Source: CAYUCJ01 sp049282265
GTDB lineage: Bacteria > Desulfobacterota > DSM-4660 > Desulfatiglandales > Desulfatiglandaceae
Reading direction: 5' to 3'
DNA: 11,777 nucleotides
Assembly: GCA_049282265.1 (NCBI GenBank)
Contig: JBAPTR010000134.1
Span: forward strand, 1 to 11,777
Notes under the pieces: model-generated
Database searches by the model: none
What the model saw: only the letters and a program-made list of their open reading frames with translations
Told to the model about the DNA's origin: nothing
Shown here: one piece after another, positions 1 to 7,664 of the stretch
How positions within the stretch are numbered: position 1 is the stretch's first letter
Layout: each line of letters begins with the position of its first letter
Made by a program: the position numbers and the translations under genes

Positions 1-10
1 GGGCTCCGAC

Positions 11-91
11 ATGGACGCCTATTTGGGGTTTATGTCTCCCAAACCCCACGCGCTTCTATGAATTTACGCTAAACCCCAAATCGGCGTCCAT
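11..91. repeat. 22-bp inverted repeat with 37-base spacer
   Basis: The arm at 11-32 and the arm at 70-91 are reverse complements at 21 of 22 positions, the one difference being at 20 against 82. A shorter alternative pairing lies inside: GGGGTTT at 25-31 can pair with AAACCCC at 41-47, so the left arm can form either of two hairpins. No T-run follows either arm, so this is not a classic intrinsic terminator. It lies beyond the 3' end of the regulator gene and could be an RNA-stabilising or bidirectional termination structure, an extragenic palindromic repeat, or the ends of a very small mobile element. The symmetry is plain in the sequence; the role is not known. Confidence 0.75.
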
Positions 92-161
92 TCCCTCCGA
101 AGTGTTTAGAAAGGGTCTGAAAAAGAGTGTCAGGTTCTCCTCCACTTCGTTGCTCATAGGC

Positions 162-175
162 TGCCGCTCGCGGCA
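162..175 (-). terminator. GC-rich hairpin 12 bases after the regulator stop codon
   Basis: The bases TGCCGCTCGCGGCA form a perfect hairpin: a 5-bp stem with a 4-base loop, or 6 bp counting the inner C-G. It begins 12 bases beyond the last base of the gntR stop codon at 188-190. On the transcribed strand no T-tract follows, so factor-independent termination would be weak. It may instead protect the 3' end of the long transcript. The rest of 92-187 shows only a 7-bp complementarity between 98-104 and 143-149 with a long loop, and no gene. Confidence 0.3.
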
Positions 176-187
176 TAAACCAGCTAT

Positions 188-868
188 TTACGAAGTCATC
201 GGCTTTTGCTCCCTGAAACCGAAATAGAGGATATCTTTCCTGGACTGCCTGATGTGGGCGCGAAGGGCACTTTGCGCAGCCCTTGCGTCTCCTTTTTCTA
301 TCGCCTCAAGAATCGCCTTGTGCCCGGTGATGGCCCGGATCACATTGTCTTCGCTATAAATGCTCTGGATGCGGTAGCGCAACATGGAGCGCCGAATACG
401 CTGGGTCATTTCCATCAACCTTTTACTGCCCGCAACCCTGGAAATCAAATCATGAAACTGGGCATCCAGTCCGACAAAGGCCTTTACATCTCCGGCATCT
501 AACCGCTGCTGGCAAAGGATCACGTTTTTTCTCAAAACCTCTGTCAGTTCACTGGGCGCTTTTTGAAGAGCCCAGCGCAAGGCCACACCTTCCAGGGCCA
601 AGCGTATTCCGCACAATTCTGAAACCTCATCCTTGCTGATGGGGCGAACCACATAGCCAACCCGGTGCAATGCCTCTACCAGGCCTTCTCTTTCGAGCGT
701 GTGCAGGGCCTCGCGCACAGGTGTTCTGGAAACGCCGATACGGTTGGCCAGATCGGTTTCAACGAGGCGTTCACCGGGCTTAATTTCACAGTTAAGGATC
801 GCCTCGCGCAGGTGTTCATAAACCTTCTGGCGGATGGTTTTGTTTTGTCTGATGACGAGATTTTTCAT
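188..868 (-). CDS. FadR-type GntR transcriptional regulator (FCD domain)
   Basis: This is a 226-residue DNA-binding regulator of the FadR subfamily of GntR. The N-terminal winged helix-turn-helix spans about residues 11-77 and includes the typical SRTPVREAL stretch at 47-55. The C-terminal FCD ligand-binding domain spans about residues 83-210. It has the usual metal-site residues D135, H139 (in LDAQFHD), H183 and H205, so a metal-assisted carboxylate ligand is likely. The ATG start lies 9 bases after the dctM stop and the Shine-Dalgarno is weak, which suggests expression by coupling with the upstream gene. Family members usually repress the operon they belong to until an organic acid or acyl-CoA binds. 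The likely target is the promoter near 8260-8286, inferred from operon membership only. Length is normal for the family. Confidence 0.93.
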   Translation of the reverse strand: MKNLVIRQNKTIRQKVYEHLREAILNCEIKPGERLVETDLANRIGVSRTPVREALHTLEREGLVEALHRVGYVVRPISKDEVSELCGIRLALEGVALRWALQKAPSELTEVLRKNVILCQQRLDAGDVKAFVGLDAQFHDLISRVAGSKRLMEMTQRIRRSMLRYRIQSIYSEDNVIRAITGHKAILEAIEKGDARAAQSALRAHIRQSRKDILYFGFREQKPMTS

Positions 869-877
869 AAGAGCGGC

Positions 878-2188
878 CTACTTTACCATAGCAGGCAACC
901 ACAAAACCAGCTGGGGAACGGCGATGATCAACGCCATGACAATAGCATCACAAGCAATGAAGGGCAGAGCAGCCCAGCAGATGGATTCGATGCTGATATT
1001 CTTCGGGGCCACGCCTTTCATCACGAAGAGGAGCATGCCGAAGGGCGGGGTGATGAGGCCCATCTCGAAATTGATGAGCATAATGACCCCGAACCAGACC
1101 GGGTCAAATCCCAGGAGCTTCACGATGGGCATGAAGATAGGGAGGCAGATCATCATAATGGAGATAGTCTCCATGAACATGCCCAGGAGAAATACAAGCA
1201 GCTGCATCCCAATCAGAATCATCAGGGGCGAAAGGGTCAATCCTTCTATTGTCCCGAGAAGCCCCTGGGTAGCCCCTGAAAAGGCCAGTATAGCGCTGAA
1301 GGAATTGGAAGCGGCAATGATCATGAAGATCATAATCGTGATTTCCAGGGTCCCGATAATCGAGTCCTTGATGACCTTGAGGGTGAGATTCCTGAAAAGA
1401 ACAACTACGATAACGGTGCCGAAAACGCCGGAGGCAGCAGCCTCTGTTGGAGTCGCCACCCCCAAGAGCATGAGTCCCAGGACCATGAAGATAACGATGC
1501 CGAGAGGCATCACATAGCGGAGAAAAAGCACTACCCGCTCTTTCCAGGTCGTGGTGGCCACCTCGTAGCGCGGCGCCAGATCGGGGTTCAGCGCGCAGCG
1601 CAGGATGATGTAGAGTGCGAACATCCCCGCCAAGAGCAGCCCGGGCACCACCCCCGCTATCAATATCTTGCCGACGGAGATATGCCCCAGGGCCGCCAGC
1701 ACCACCGCCAGTGAGGACGGGGGGATGAGCATGGCCAACCCGCCCACACCCACAATGGGTCCCACGGACATGGCCGGTTTATATCCGCGCCTCTGCATGT
1801 CGGGCAGAAGCACCGTACCCAGCATTGCGGTGTTTGCCAGGGTGGAGCCAGACAGGGCCGAGAAAAGCGTGCCGGCACCTGCTGCCAGCAGGCTGAGCCG
1901 TCCGGGAAGACGACCCAGCCACTTGTCCAGCACGTCAATGGTCCGATAGGCAACCCCGGAGTGGAACATCAATTCCCCCATGAGGATGAACAAGGGGATG
2001 GGTGCCAGGGTAAAGGTTGATAAAGAACTGAAAATCTGCAAAGGGGCCTGGAAAAATCCCTCCGGGCCCATCAAAATCAAGGTACCCACCAGATCCATGC
2101 CCAGAAAGGCAAAGGCGATGGGGAAGCCTGAAACCAGCAGCAAAATCAGGCCCCCGATGAATAACGCGAAGATCGCCCACCATTCCAC
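878..2188 (-). CDS. dctM: TRAP transporter large permease subunit (DctM family)
   Basis: This is the 436-residue large membrane subunit of a tripartite ATP-independent periplasmic (TRAP) transporter. It forms the ion-coupled channel that takes the substrate from the DctP receptor across the inner membrane. Hydrophobic segments run over the whole length, consistent with the 11-12 helices of the family. Family features include the N-terminal helix ending in GFPIAFAFLGM and the PTEAAASG motif in the middle of the protein. The chosen start is GTG at 2188, with GAGGG about 8 bases upstream and only 3 bases after the dctQ stop, so the two are probably translationally coupled. No truncation is seen. 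TRAP carriers mostly import carboxylates; an aromatic or arylacetic acid is plausible here because of the neighbouring catabolic genes, but the sequence alone does not define the substrate. Confidence 0.95.
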   Translation of the reverse strand: MEWWAIFALFIGGLILLLVSGFPIAFAFLGMDLVGTLILMGPEGFFQAPLQIFSSLSTFTLAPIPLFILMGELMFHSGVAYRTIDVLDKWLGRLPGRLSLLAAGAGTLFSALSGSTLANTAMLGTVLLPDMQRRGYKPAMSVGPIVGVGGLAMLIPPSSLAVVLAALGHISVGKILIAGVVPGLLLAGMFALYIILRCALNPDLAPRYEVATTTWKERVVLFLRYVMPLGIVIFMVLGLMLLGVATPTEAAASGVFGTVIVVVLFRNLTLKVIKDSIIGTLEITIMIFMIIAASNSFSAILAFSGATQGLLGTIEGLTLSPLMILIGMQLLVFLLGMFMETISIMMICLPIFMPIVKLLGFDPVWFGVIMLINFEMGLITPPFGMLLFVMKGVAPKNISIESICWAALPFIACDAIVMALIIAVPQLVLWLPAMVK

Positions 2189-2191
2189 AGT

Positions 2192-2686
2192 CTAACCCTC
2201 ATTCTCAGGGCGCTTGGCGGCCACAATAAGGCGCACCAGAAACTCTATGGCCATCAAGAGGAAACCCAGGAACACGATAGAAAGTATCAGATATTGGGGC
2301 ACATCGACCGCCCGCACATCCATGACGCCGCGGACAAAAAGATCCCAGGTAACAGCGCCTGAAAACCAGGCCAGCAGGCCGCAGATCACCAGACCCATAA
2401 CGGCATGGAGGACTTGAAGCCTTTTCAGGCCCGTCCCCCTCAACCGCCGGGTCAGGATATCCAGGGAAACGTGACCTCCCTTTCTGAGGAGCCATGCCCC
2501 GCCCAGAAAAGTGAGCCAGAGGAGGGAATACTCGTTGAACTGCACCGACCAGAGCGGCACCTGCAGACCCAGGGTGCGCAGGGCAATGGACAGGCACATG
2601 GACAGGGCGATGAAGAAAAGGAGAAAGCCGGCCAGAAGAGCCATGCCTTTTTCCACAAATGCCAAAACCTTCTCCACCCGGTCCAT
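2192..2686 (-). CDS. dctQ: TRAP transporter small permease subunit (DctQ family)
   Basis: This is the small membrane subunit that pairs with DctM. It has 164 residues from the ATG at 2686, with four hydrophobic segments at about 14-37, 52-68, 92-115 and 131-156. The loop motif GGHVSLDIL at 70-78 is typical of DctQ proteins. An in-frame TTG at 2710 would add 8 residues. The ATG is preferred because GGTGG stands about 5 bases before it and the added residues are not hydrophobic family sequence. The gene lies 28 bases after the dctP stop, or 4 if the TTG is used. It acts in the inner membrane as part of the complete P-Q-M set found here in order. Confidence 0.92.
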   Translation of the reverse strand: MDRVEKVLAFVEKGMALLAGFLLFFIALSMCLSIALRTLGLQVPLWSVQFNEYSLLWLTFLGGAWLLRKGGHVSLDILTRRLRGTGLKRLQVLHAVMGLVICGLLAWFSGAVTWDLFVRGVMDVRAVDVPQYLILSIVFLGFLLMAIEFLVRLIVAAKRPENEG

Positions 2687-2714
2687 GAAGCCACCAGTTC
2701 TGCCTTTCAAAGTA

Positions 2715-3713
2715 CTAACGGGAAATCATCTTCCTCAGATCCCTGCCTTCATTGCCGGTCTTCTCGATGACGACCTTCCACAGGGCATCATAAGCCGTTT
2801 TCCTGAGTTTTTCGGCCTCGACCGGAGACAGCTTGATCACTTTCATGCCTTCTTTTTCCATCAGGGCATTTTCATCGGCCAAGTGACTGGTGGCGCGTTC
2901 CATTGCCAGATTTTCGGCCTCCACTTGACTCTCTTCCACGATCTTCTTCAGGTTTTTCGGCAGGCTGTTCCAGACCTTCTTGTTGACCAGGACATCATTG
3001 TCGGCAGAATCATAAAAGCCTGGCTCTACCCGGTACTTGACCACCTTGTCCCAGCCCCAGTCATGGATGCCTCCGGCAATCCAGATAAATCCGTCAACCA
3101 CACCCCGTTCCAGGGCCGTGTATACATCAGGTGGTGGTATGACCACGGGATGAGCACCGATCGCTTTAAGGAATGCAACGTGGGTTGGCGAGCAGCGAAT
3201 TTTCATCCCCTCAAGGTCGGCAACCTTGAAAATAGGCTTGTTCAAAAAGAGCATAAAAGGCAGGCCTATGCCCAGACGTCCCAGGTATTCGGCGTTCACT
3301 TTCTTGTTAAGGATCTTGTTGAGAAAACGGTTCACCCCCTTCTGGCGCTCTTCCTTGGGCGTAATTTCTGACAGGTTCAAAGCCTCAACAATCGGAGCCG
3401 CAGAAACATAATAGCCGCTGGTGGTAAAGACCATGCCCACCAGCCCCCGGCGCAGGGCTGCCACCTGCTCCCGGTTGGGAATGACTTCAGGTCCGCCCAG
3501 GTATTTGATCTCGAGCTGACCTGGTGCATGGGCGTCCACGTTCTTCTTCACAATATCCAGGAACTTCATAAAATTCTGAACTTCATAGACCGTTTTGGGC
3601 CAGGCGGTGACCGCCTTGATGACATGTTTCGCCGCCAAGGCCCCCTGCCCCAATCCGAAAACCAGGACTGCGGCCAGGACCATCACCAGAAACCTCTTTT
3701 TCAGCATGTCCAT
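2715..3713 (-). CDS. dctP: TRAP transporter periplasmic substrate-binding protein (DctP family)
   Basis: This is the 332-residue extracytoplasmic receptor of the TRAP system. A Sec signal peptide is clear: a positive start (KKR at 5-7), a hydrophobic core to about residue 22, and a probable AxA cleavage site near 25-27. The family motif around residues 168-208 is present: GMKIRCSPT, then IGAHPV, then YTALERGVVDGF. R173 in KIRC is at the position of the arginine that usually binds the substrate carboxylate. The ATG at 3713 has a strong AAGGAGG ribosome binding site 5 bases upstream. A gap of 71 bases separates it from the 2-oxoacid oxidoreductase beta gene, without a convincing terminator, so cotranscription is likely. 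GIHDWGWDKV at 215-224 may line the pocket and add aromatic contacts, which is speculative. Confidence 0.95.
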   Translation of the reverse strand: MDMLKKRFLVMVLAAVLVFGLGQGALAAKHVIKAVTAWPKTVYEVQNFMKFLDIVKKNVDAHAPGQLEIKYLGGPEVIPNREQVAALRRGLVGMVFTTSGYYVSAAPIVEALNLSEITPKEERQKGVNRFLNKILNKKVNAEYLGRLGIGLPFMLFLNKPIFKVADLEGMKIRCSPTHVAFLKAIGAHPVVIPPPDVYTALERGVVDGFIWIAGGIHDWGWDKVVKYRVEPGFYDSADNDVLVNKKVWNSLPKNLKKIVEESQVEAENLAMERATSHLADENALMEKEGMKVIKLSPVEAEKLRKTAYDALWKVVIEKTGNEGRDLRKMISR

Positions 3714-3784
3714 TGCATCCTCCTTTTTGTTGGTTAAATGAAACCTGTTCCCGCCATCAAGCGGCCACCCGGGGAGGTGTCCGA

Positions 3785-4675
3785 TTAATTCTTCGGGTTG
3801 CGGGCGGCCCGCATGACGAGTTCCTGCCAGTTGCGGTCCACCTCAGCCTGAATAACCGCAGTTTTCTCGGGAGTCAGATGCCGATAGCGTCCCTGAACTT
3901 CCAGATAACGATCCACCGGCAAATCACCTGGCTGGTGGTTTATGGTGTACTTCAAACCGTCCTCAACCTCGTAAAGAGGAAACACCTTCGTCTCTACCGA
4001 CAACTTTGTCACCTTGACCGCCATGTCCTCACCTATGCGCCATCCGGTGATGCAGGGTGAGAGAATATGAAAAAAACGCGTGCCGCGCATTTCCTTGGCC
4101 TTCAGAATCTTGCGGGTGAGATCTTCCGGGAAGGCGATGGAGGCAGTAGCCGCATAGGGTATGCGGTGGGCGGCCATGATCTCCATAATCTGTTTCTTGC
4201 GCCTGGTGTTGCCGGCGGGGGTCGTGCCTGTCCAGGTGAACTGCGGCGTGGCCGAGGAGACCTGGATGCCTGTGTTCATGTAACCCTCGTTGTCCATGCA
4301 GACATAGATGATATCCTCGTTGCGGTCCGCCGCACCGGACAGGGACTGAAGTCCGATGTCGAAGGTGCCGCCGTCTCCGGCGAAGGCCAGCACGGGAATA
4401 TCTTCCTTTCCCTGCAGGGCCAGTGCACGGGAGATCCCGGCCGCAGTCGGGGCGGCGATTTCAAAGGCTGAGTGAAACATGGGCACATCGGCGGCGGCAT
4501 TGGGAAAGGGTCCGGAAATGACCGCGATGCAGGAAGGGACAACCACCACCACCGCCCGGTTTCCGAGGGCCCGAAGCACCATCCGCATACCCAAGGCAAT
4601 ACCGCATCCCGGGCAGGCCGCGTGACCCGATCGCAGGATTTCTTTGGGGCGTGTGTTTTCTTCCATGGGCATCAT
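3785..4675 (-). CDS. 2-oxoacid:acceptor oxidoreductase beta subunit (TPP-binding)
   Basis: This is the thiamine-diphosphate subunit of a ferredoxin-type 2-oxoacid oxidoreductase, which oxidatively decarboxylates a 2-oxoacid to its acyl-CoA. With the start at 4675 it has 296 residues. The TPP/Mg motif begins with GDGG at 101-104 and continues to the DNEGYMNTG stretch at 128-136. Four cysteines (C21 and C24 in CPGCG, C49 in PSC, C208 in SPC) match the [4Fe-4S] ligands of PorB proteins. The start is chosen because GGAGG lies 4 bases before the ATG, giving a 4-bp ATGA overlap with the alpha gene. ATG at 4672 or 4666 and GTG at 4693 are alternatives. Substrate could be pyruvate, 2-oxoglutarate, a branched-chain oxoacid or an arylglyoxylate; context favours the last (PadI-like), but motifs do not decide. 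Confidence 0.92.
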   Translation of the reverse strand: MMPMEENTRPKEILRSGHAACPGCGIALGMRMVLRALGNRAVVVVVPSCIAVISGPFPNAAADVPMFHSAFEIAAPTAAGISRALALQGKEDIPVLAFAGDGGTFDIGLQSLSGAADRNEDIIYVCMDNEGYMNTGIQVSSATPQFTWTGTTPAGNTRRKKQIMEIMAAHRIPYAATASIAFPEDLTRKILKAKEMRGTRFFHILSPCITGWRIGEDMAVKVTKLSVETKVFPLYEVEDGLKYTINHQPGDLPVDRYLEVQGRYRHLTPEKTAVIQAEVDRNWQELVMRAARNPKN

Positions 4676-5826
4676 GTTTCCTCCGTCATCCACACGGGTC
4701 CGTCGGTCGGTTCTTTTCTTTCCAGTGCGTCCAGAACGATGCGCTCGATGAGTTCGGGATTTACATCGGTGCCTCCGATGCCGGCCAGGTATCCCTGGAT
4801 GTGATGTTCGCCGGGTCCGTTGACCAGGGCCGATTTCAGTTCGGAGCAGAAAATTCCCTCCCGCCCCAGGGACAGGTTCCTCTCGATCACGGCGATCCTG
4901 GACGCACCATCAAGGAGGGCACGAAGAGCAGCAGTGGGAAACGGCCGGAACACCCGGATCTTCACCAGACCGATCCTCAGGCCCTTCTTCCGCATTCGGG
5001 CCAGGGCGACCCTGGCCGTAGAGGTGATGGTAGCCGTCGTAACCAGGACCAGGTCGGCCCCTTCAACGTCCTCCCCCTCCACCAGTCCGTAACGCCTTCC
5101 GAAGGTTTTGCCGAATTCCTGGTCCGACTCCTCAATGGCATCGAGGGCGTATTCCATAGCCTGCTGGCCTCGGCGGCGGAAATCCCTGTATTGGGTTTGG
5201 GTGACAACCGGCGCGACAAAGCCGGGATTATCGATATCAAAGCGCCTGGGGATATGGACCGGTGGGAGGAATTCGTCCACGAGCCCCTGATCCGGCACGT
5301 CGACCGGTTCCATGAAGTGGGAAATAAAGTGGGCTTCCAGCACCACCATACAGGGCAGCAGGACCTTCTCGGCGATTCGAAAGGCCTGAATCACCGAATC
5401 AAGGGCCTCCTGGTTGTCCTCACAGTAGATCTGCATCCATCCCGTGTCCCGCTGCGCCAGGGAATCCGTCTGATCACTCCAAAAGGCCCATGGAACGGCC
5501 AGGGTCCTGTTCACGCAGGCCATGACCACGGGGGCGCGGCATCCGGAGGCAAAGTGGAGCATCTCGTGCATGAGGGCAATCCCCTGCGATGACGTTGCCG
5601 TAAAGGCCCTCACTCCTGTAAGGGAAGCGGAGAGGCATGCGGCCATGGCCGAATGCTCGGATTCCGTTCGCATCATGGAGCCTCCCAATTCATCAATTGC
5701 TTCCCATTCGGAGAGTTTTTCGTAGATAGGAGTCTGGGGTGTAATGGGATAGGCCGCCACGAACTGAGTCCGGCACAGGCGCACGGCCTCGGCCACTGCA
5801 TGATTTCCTGAAATGAATTTTTTCAT
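4672..5826 (-). CDS. 2-oxoacid:acceptor oxidoreductase alpha subunit
   Basis: This is the alpha subunit of the same enzyme, 384 residues from the ATG at 5826. It carries the family motifs YPITPQTP (26-33), a conserved glutamate region RTESEHSAM (53-61) that normally contacts TPP, and TSSQGIALMHEM (78-89). The C-terminal half, from about residue 230, has the transketolase-C-like fold expected, with LVLVTTAT and RPFPTAALRALL stretches. The chosen start overlaps the flavoprotein stop by 4 bp (ATGA) and has GGGGAAGG just upstream. A longer reading frame from 5862 would add 12 residues out of the flavoprotein gene and looks spurious. Alpha and beta form the catalytic core, and the gamma and ferredoxin parts are encoded just upstream. 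It would act in the cytoplasm, and it resembles PadG of phenylglyoxylate oxidoreductase by context. Confidence 0.93.
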   Translation of the reverse strand: MKKFISGNHAVAEAVRLCRTQFVAAYPITPQTPIYEKLSEWEAIDELGGSMMRTESEHSAMAACLSASLTGVRAFTATSSQGIALMHEMLHFASGCRAPVVMACVNRTLAVPWAFWSDQTDSLAQRDTGWMQIYCEDNQEALDSVIQAFRIAEKVLLPCMVVLEAHFISHFMEPVDVPDQGLVDEFLPPVHIPRRFDIDNPGFVAPVVTQTQYRDFRRRGQQAMEYALDAIEESDQEFGKTFGRRYGLVEGEDVEGADLVLVTTATITSTARVALARMRKKGLRIGLVKIRVFRPFPTAALRALLDGASRIAVIERNLSLGREGIFCSELKSALVNGPGEHHIQGYLAGIGGTDVNPELIERIVLDALERKEPTDGPVWMTEET

Positions 5827-7568
5827 TTCGCCTTCCCCATGGTTATAATGCCTCGCGGGCATACAGACTCACAAACCGCGCAGCCCTTACAATATGAGGC
5901 ATCCGATTCATAATCCTCCTGTCCATCTCCAGGGGGACTGATACATACCTCCGGACAATAGAGAAAACAACGATCGCAGCCTGTACAGGTTCCGCAAAAG
6001 AAACACCTCCCTGCCTCCTCTACAGCTTTTTCCCTTCCCAAACTTTGATCGATCCTGTCAAAATTTCCCCAACGCTTTTCCGGATCGAGCCGGGAGATGG
6101 ATACTGACGGCTGATGATTCAAGAACAGGGGATCCATGTCTTCGAAAGCCACTACACGGGCAAGATCCCGGCCTTGATGTGGGTGGAAACATTCCTCCAT
6201 GGAAAAAGAGGGACCTGTGCCGATCAAAATCCGACGCTCTTGCCCGCTGAAATCATTTCCTTTGAATGAGAGGTGAATGGAAAGGGCGGCGTCCTTCCCT
6301 GCGGCGACAGCTTCCACGACCGACCCGGGAAAATGCACCATCTCGCCACCTGCGAAGAGATTGGGAACGCCGGTCTCCCCGGGGCCATGATGCATCGAAA
6401 TTGGGTCTTGCGCAACGTCCTTGAACAGGCTCTCCAGATGAAACTGCTCAAGGTCCGGCTTCTGACCGACGGCGAAAATGACCAAGGCTGTAGGACGGGT
6501 CAGGGTTTCATCCTCATTAAAAACGGGATTGAAACGGCCATTGGAATCAAAGACGGAGACGCATCGAACAAATTCCGCACCCGATACCCTTTCACCTTTT
6601 CCAAGGACTCTTTTCGGCCCCCACCCGTTCCGGAAAACCACCCCTTCTTCCAGGGCATCCCGGCACTCTCGATCGTGCGCCGGCATCTCATCACGCCTCT
6701 CCAGGCAGATGAGTTCAACTTCATCAGCACCCAGCTTTTTGGCCGTCATGGCCGCATCAATGGCCACGTTGCCGCCTCCAATAACCAATACCCCGCCCTT
6801 GATTCTCTGATGTGGATCTCGTCTGACCTCTTTCAGGAAATCGAGCCCGGCCAGGACACCGTCAAATTCAATACCGGAGATCTCGGGCACCAGGCTTTGA
6901 TGTGCTCCAAGGGCAAGGAAGACGGCATGGTATTTTTCAAGCAGTTCTTCGATGCATTTTTTGTCTGCCGTCACCCCTGTCCGGACTTCAACGCCCAGAG
7001 ACAGGATTCGATCCAGATCATTTTTCAAAACATGCCCGGGCAGCCTGTAACTTGGGATGCCGTACCGCAGCAAACCGCCCAGTTCATTTTCCTTTTCGAA
7101 CAGCGCCACGGGATGGCCCATTCGAGCGAGATGATAGGTTGCCGAGAGACCTGCCGGACCCGAGCCGATTACGGCCACGGGATCATTTGACCCTTCCCTG
7201 GATAGGATCTCCGGAAGTCCGCTACCGTATTCGGAGGCCGCCCGTTCGAGCGCCCTTATATGCAAGGCCTCATCCCATTGCCCCCTGTTGCACTCTGATT
7301 CACAGGGATGGTAACAGACACTCCCGCAGACCCCCGGCAAGGGATTTTCTTCGAGGAAAGCGGCAAGTGCCCCATTCATATCCCCTTGGGATGCACGGAA
7401 AAGGGCCTTCGGGATATTGTTCCCTGTAGGGCAGGCCCCACGGCAGGGTGACGCCTTTTCTTCGTGGATGGGTAGTCTGCTCCCCCAAGAACCCGTTTTG
7501 AACACATGGGTTGTGGATCGGGAAATGGGAATGATCTTCTCAGGATCAAGAAATTCCGGGAGGCTCAT
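5823..7568 (-). CDS. GltD-like FAD/NAD(P) iron-sulfur oxidoreductase with C-terminal ferredoxin domain
   Basis: This 581-residue protein combines three parts. The N-terminal cysteine-rich domain, as in glutamate synthase small subunits, has C42, C46, C81, C85, C89 and C93. The pyridine-nucleotide disulfide-type core has an FAD motif GSGPAG (135-140) and a second dinucleotide motif GGGNVAID (264-271) for NAD(P). A C-terminal two-cluster ferredoxin domain has C528, C531, C534, C538 and C560, C563, C566, C570, preceded by C522 and C525. Lying between the gamma and alpha genes, it very probably moves electrons from 2-oxoacid oxidation to NAD(P)+, like PadH of phenylglyoxylate:NAD+ oxidoreductase with the ferredoxin subunit fused on. 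DsrL-type proteins share the architecture. The ATG at 7568 has GAGGAAAG upstream; TTG at 7595 is less likely. An upstream open frame may be a displaced N-terminus. Confidence 0.9.
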   Translation of the reverse strand: MSLPEFLDPEKIIPISRSTTHVFKTGSWGSRLPIHEEKASPCRGACPTGNNIPKALFRASQGDMNGALAAFLEENPLPGVCGSVCYHPCESECNRGQWDEALHIRALERAASEYGSGLPEILSREGSNDPVAVIGSGPAGLSATYHLARMGHPVALFEKENELGGLLRYGIPSYRLPGHVLKNDLDRILSLGVEVRTGVTADKKCIEELLEKYHAVFLALGAHQSLVPEISGIEFDGVLAGLDFLKEVRRDPHQRIKGGVLVIGGGNVAIDAAMTAKKLGADEVELICLERRDEMPAHDRECRDALEEGVVFRNGWGPKRVLGKGERVSGAEFVRCVSVFDSNGRFNPVFNEDETLTRPTALVIFAVGQKPDLEQFHLESLFKDVAQDPISMHHGPGETGVPNLFAGGEMVHFPGSVVEAVAAGKDAALSIHLSFKGNDFSGQERRILIGTGPSFSMEECFHPHQGRDLARVVAFEDMDPLFLNHQPSVSISRLDPEKRWGNFDRIDQSLGREKAVEEAGRCFFCGTCTGCDRCFLYCPEVCISPPGDGQEDYESDASYCKGCAVCESVCPRGIITMGKAK

Positions 7569-7659
7569 AAAATCTTTCCTCATGCAGTTTTTCAAAAGAC
7601 AATGGCTTTACATCACTTGTTCTCAGGGTCTTGAACGGTTCTTCGTTCTCTTCTTTCAA
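7546..7659 (-). other. Short open frame overlapping the flavoprotein start (possible displaced N-terminus)
   Basis: In the 96-base gap between the gamma gene and the flavoprotein ATG, one frame stays open for 37 codons from a TTG at 7659 to a TGA at 7546-7548. Its product is charged and protein-like, with stretches KEENEEPFKTL and VKPLSFEKLHEERF. It runs 23 bases into the flavoprotein gene in a different frame. Removing one T from the T-run (7569-7572 on the complement) would join HEERF directly to MSLPEFLDPEK, giving a continuous protein about 30 residues longer at its N-terminus. This may be an indel, a sequencing error, or chance. No Shine-Dalgarno precedes the TTG. Confidence 0.35.
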
Positions 7660-7664
7660 GCCGA

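Noticed and set aside
3714..3784. Possible terminator or promoter in the gap before dctP
   Set aside because: Only a 4-bp GC stem without a T-run and a poor TTGATG-type -35 with no good -10 are visible, so neither is supported.
3785..4693. Beta subunit starting at GTG 4693
   Set aside because: The ATG at 4675 has GGAGG at 4-base spacing and an ATGA overlap with the alpha stop, while the GTG has no good ribosome binding site and lies deeper in the alpha gene.
4651..5592. Plus-strand open frame of 313 codons opposite the alpha subunit
   Set aside because: It is a complement shadow of a clear 2-oxoacid oxidoreductase alpha gene; no family motifs.
6273..7190. Long plus-strand open frame of 305 codons opposite the flavoprotein
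   Set aside because: The minus strand here encodes a well-supported flavoprotein with intact FAD and NAD(P) motifs. The plus-strand product shows no recognisable domain and is a shadow of its codon bias.
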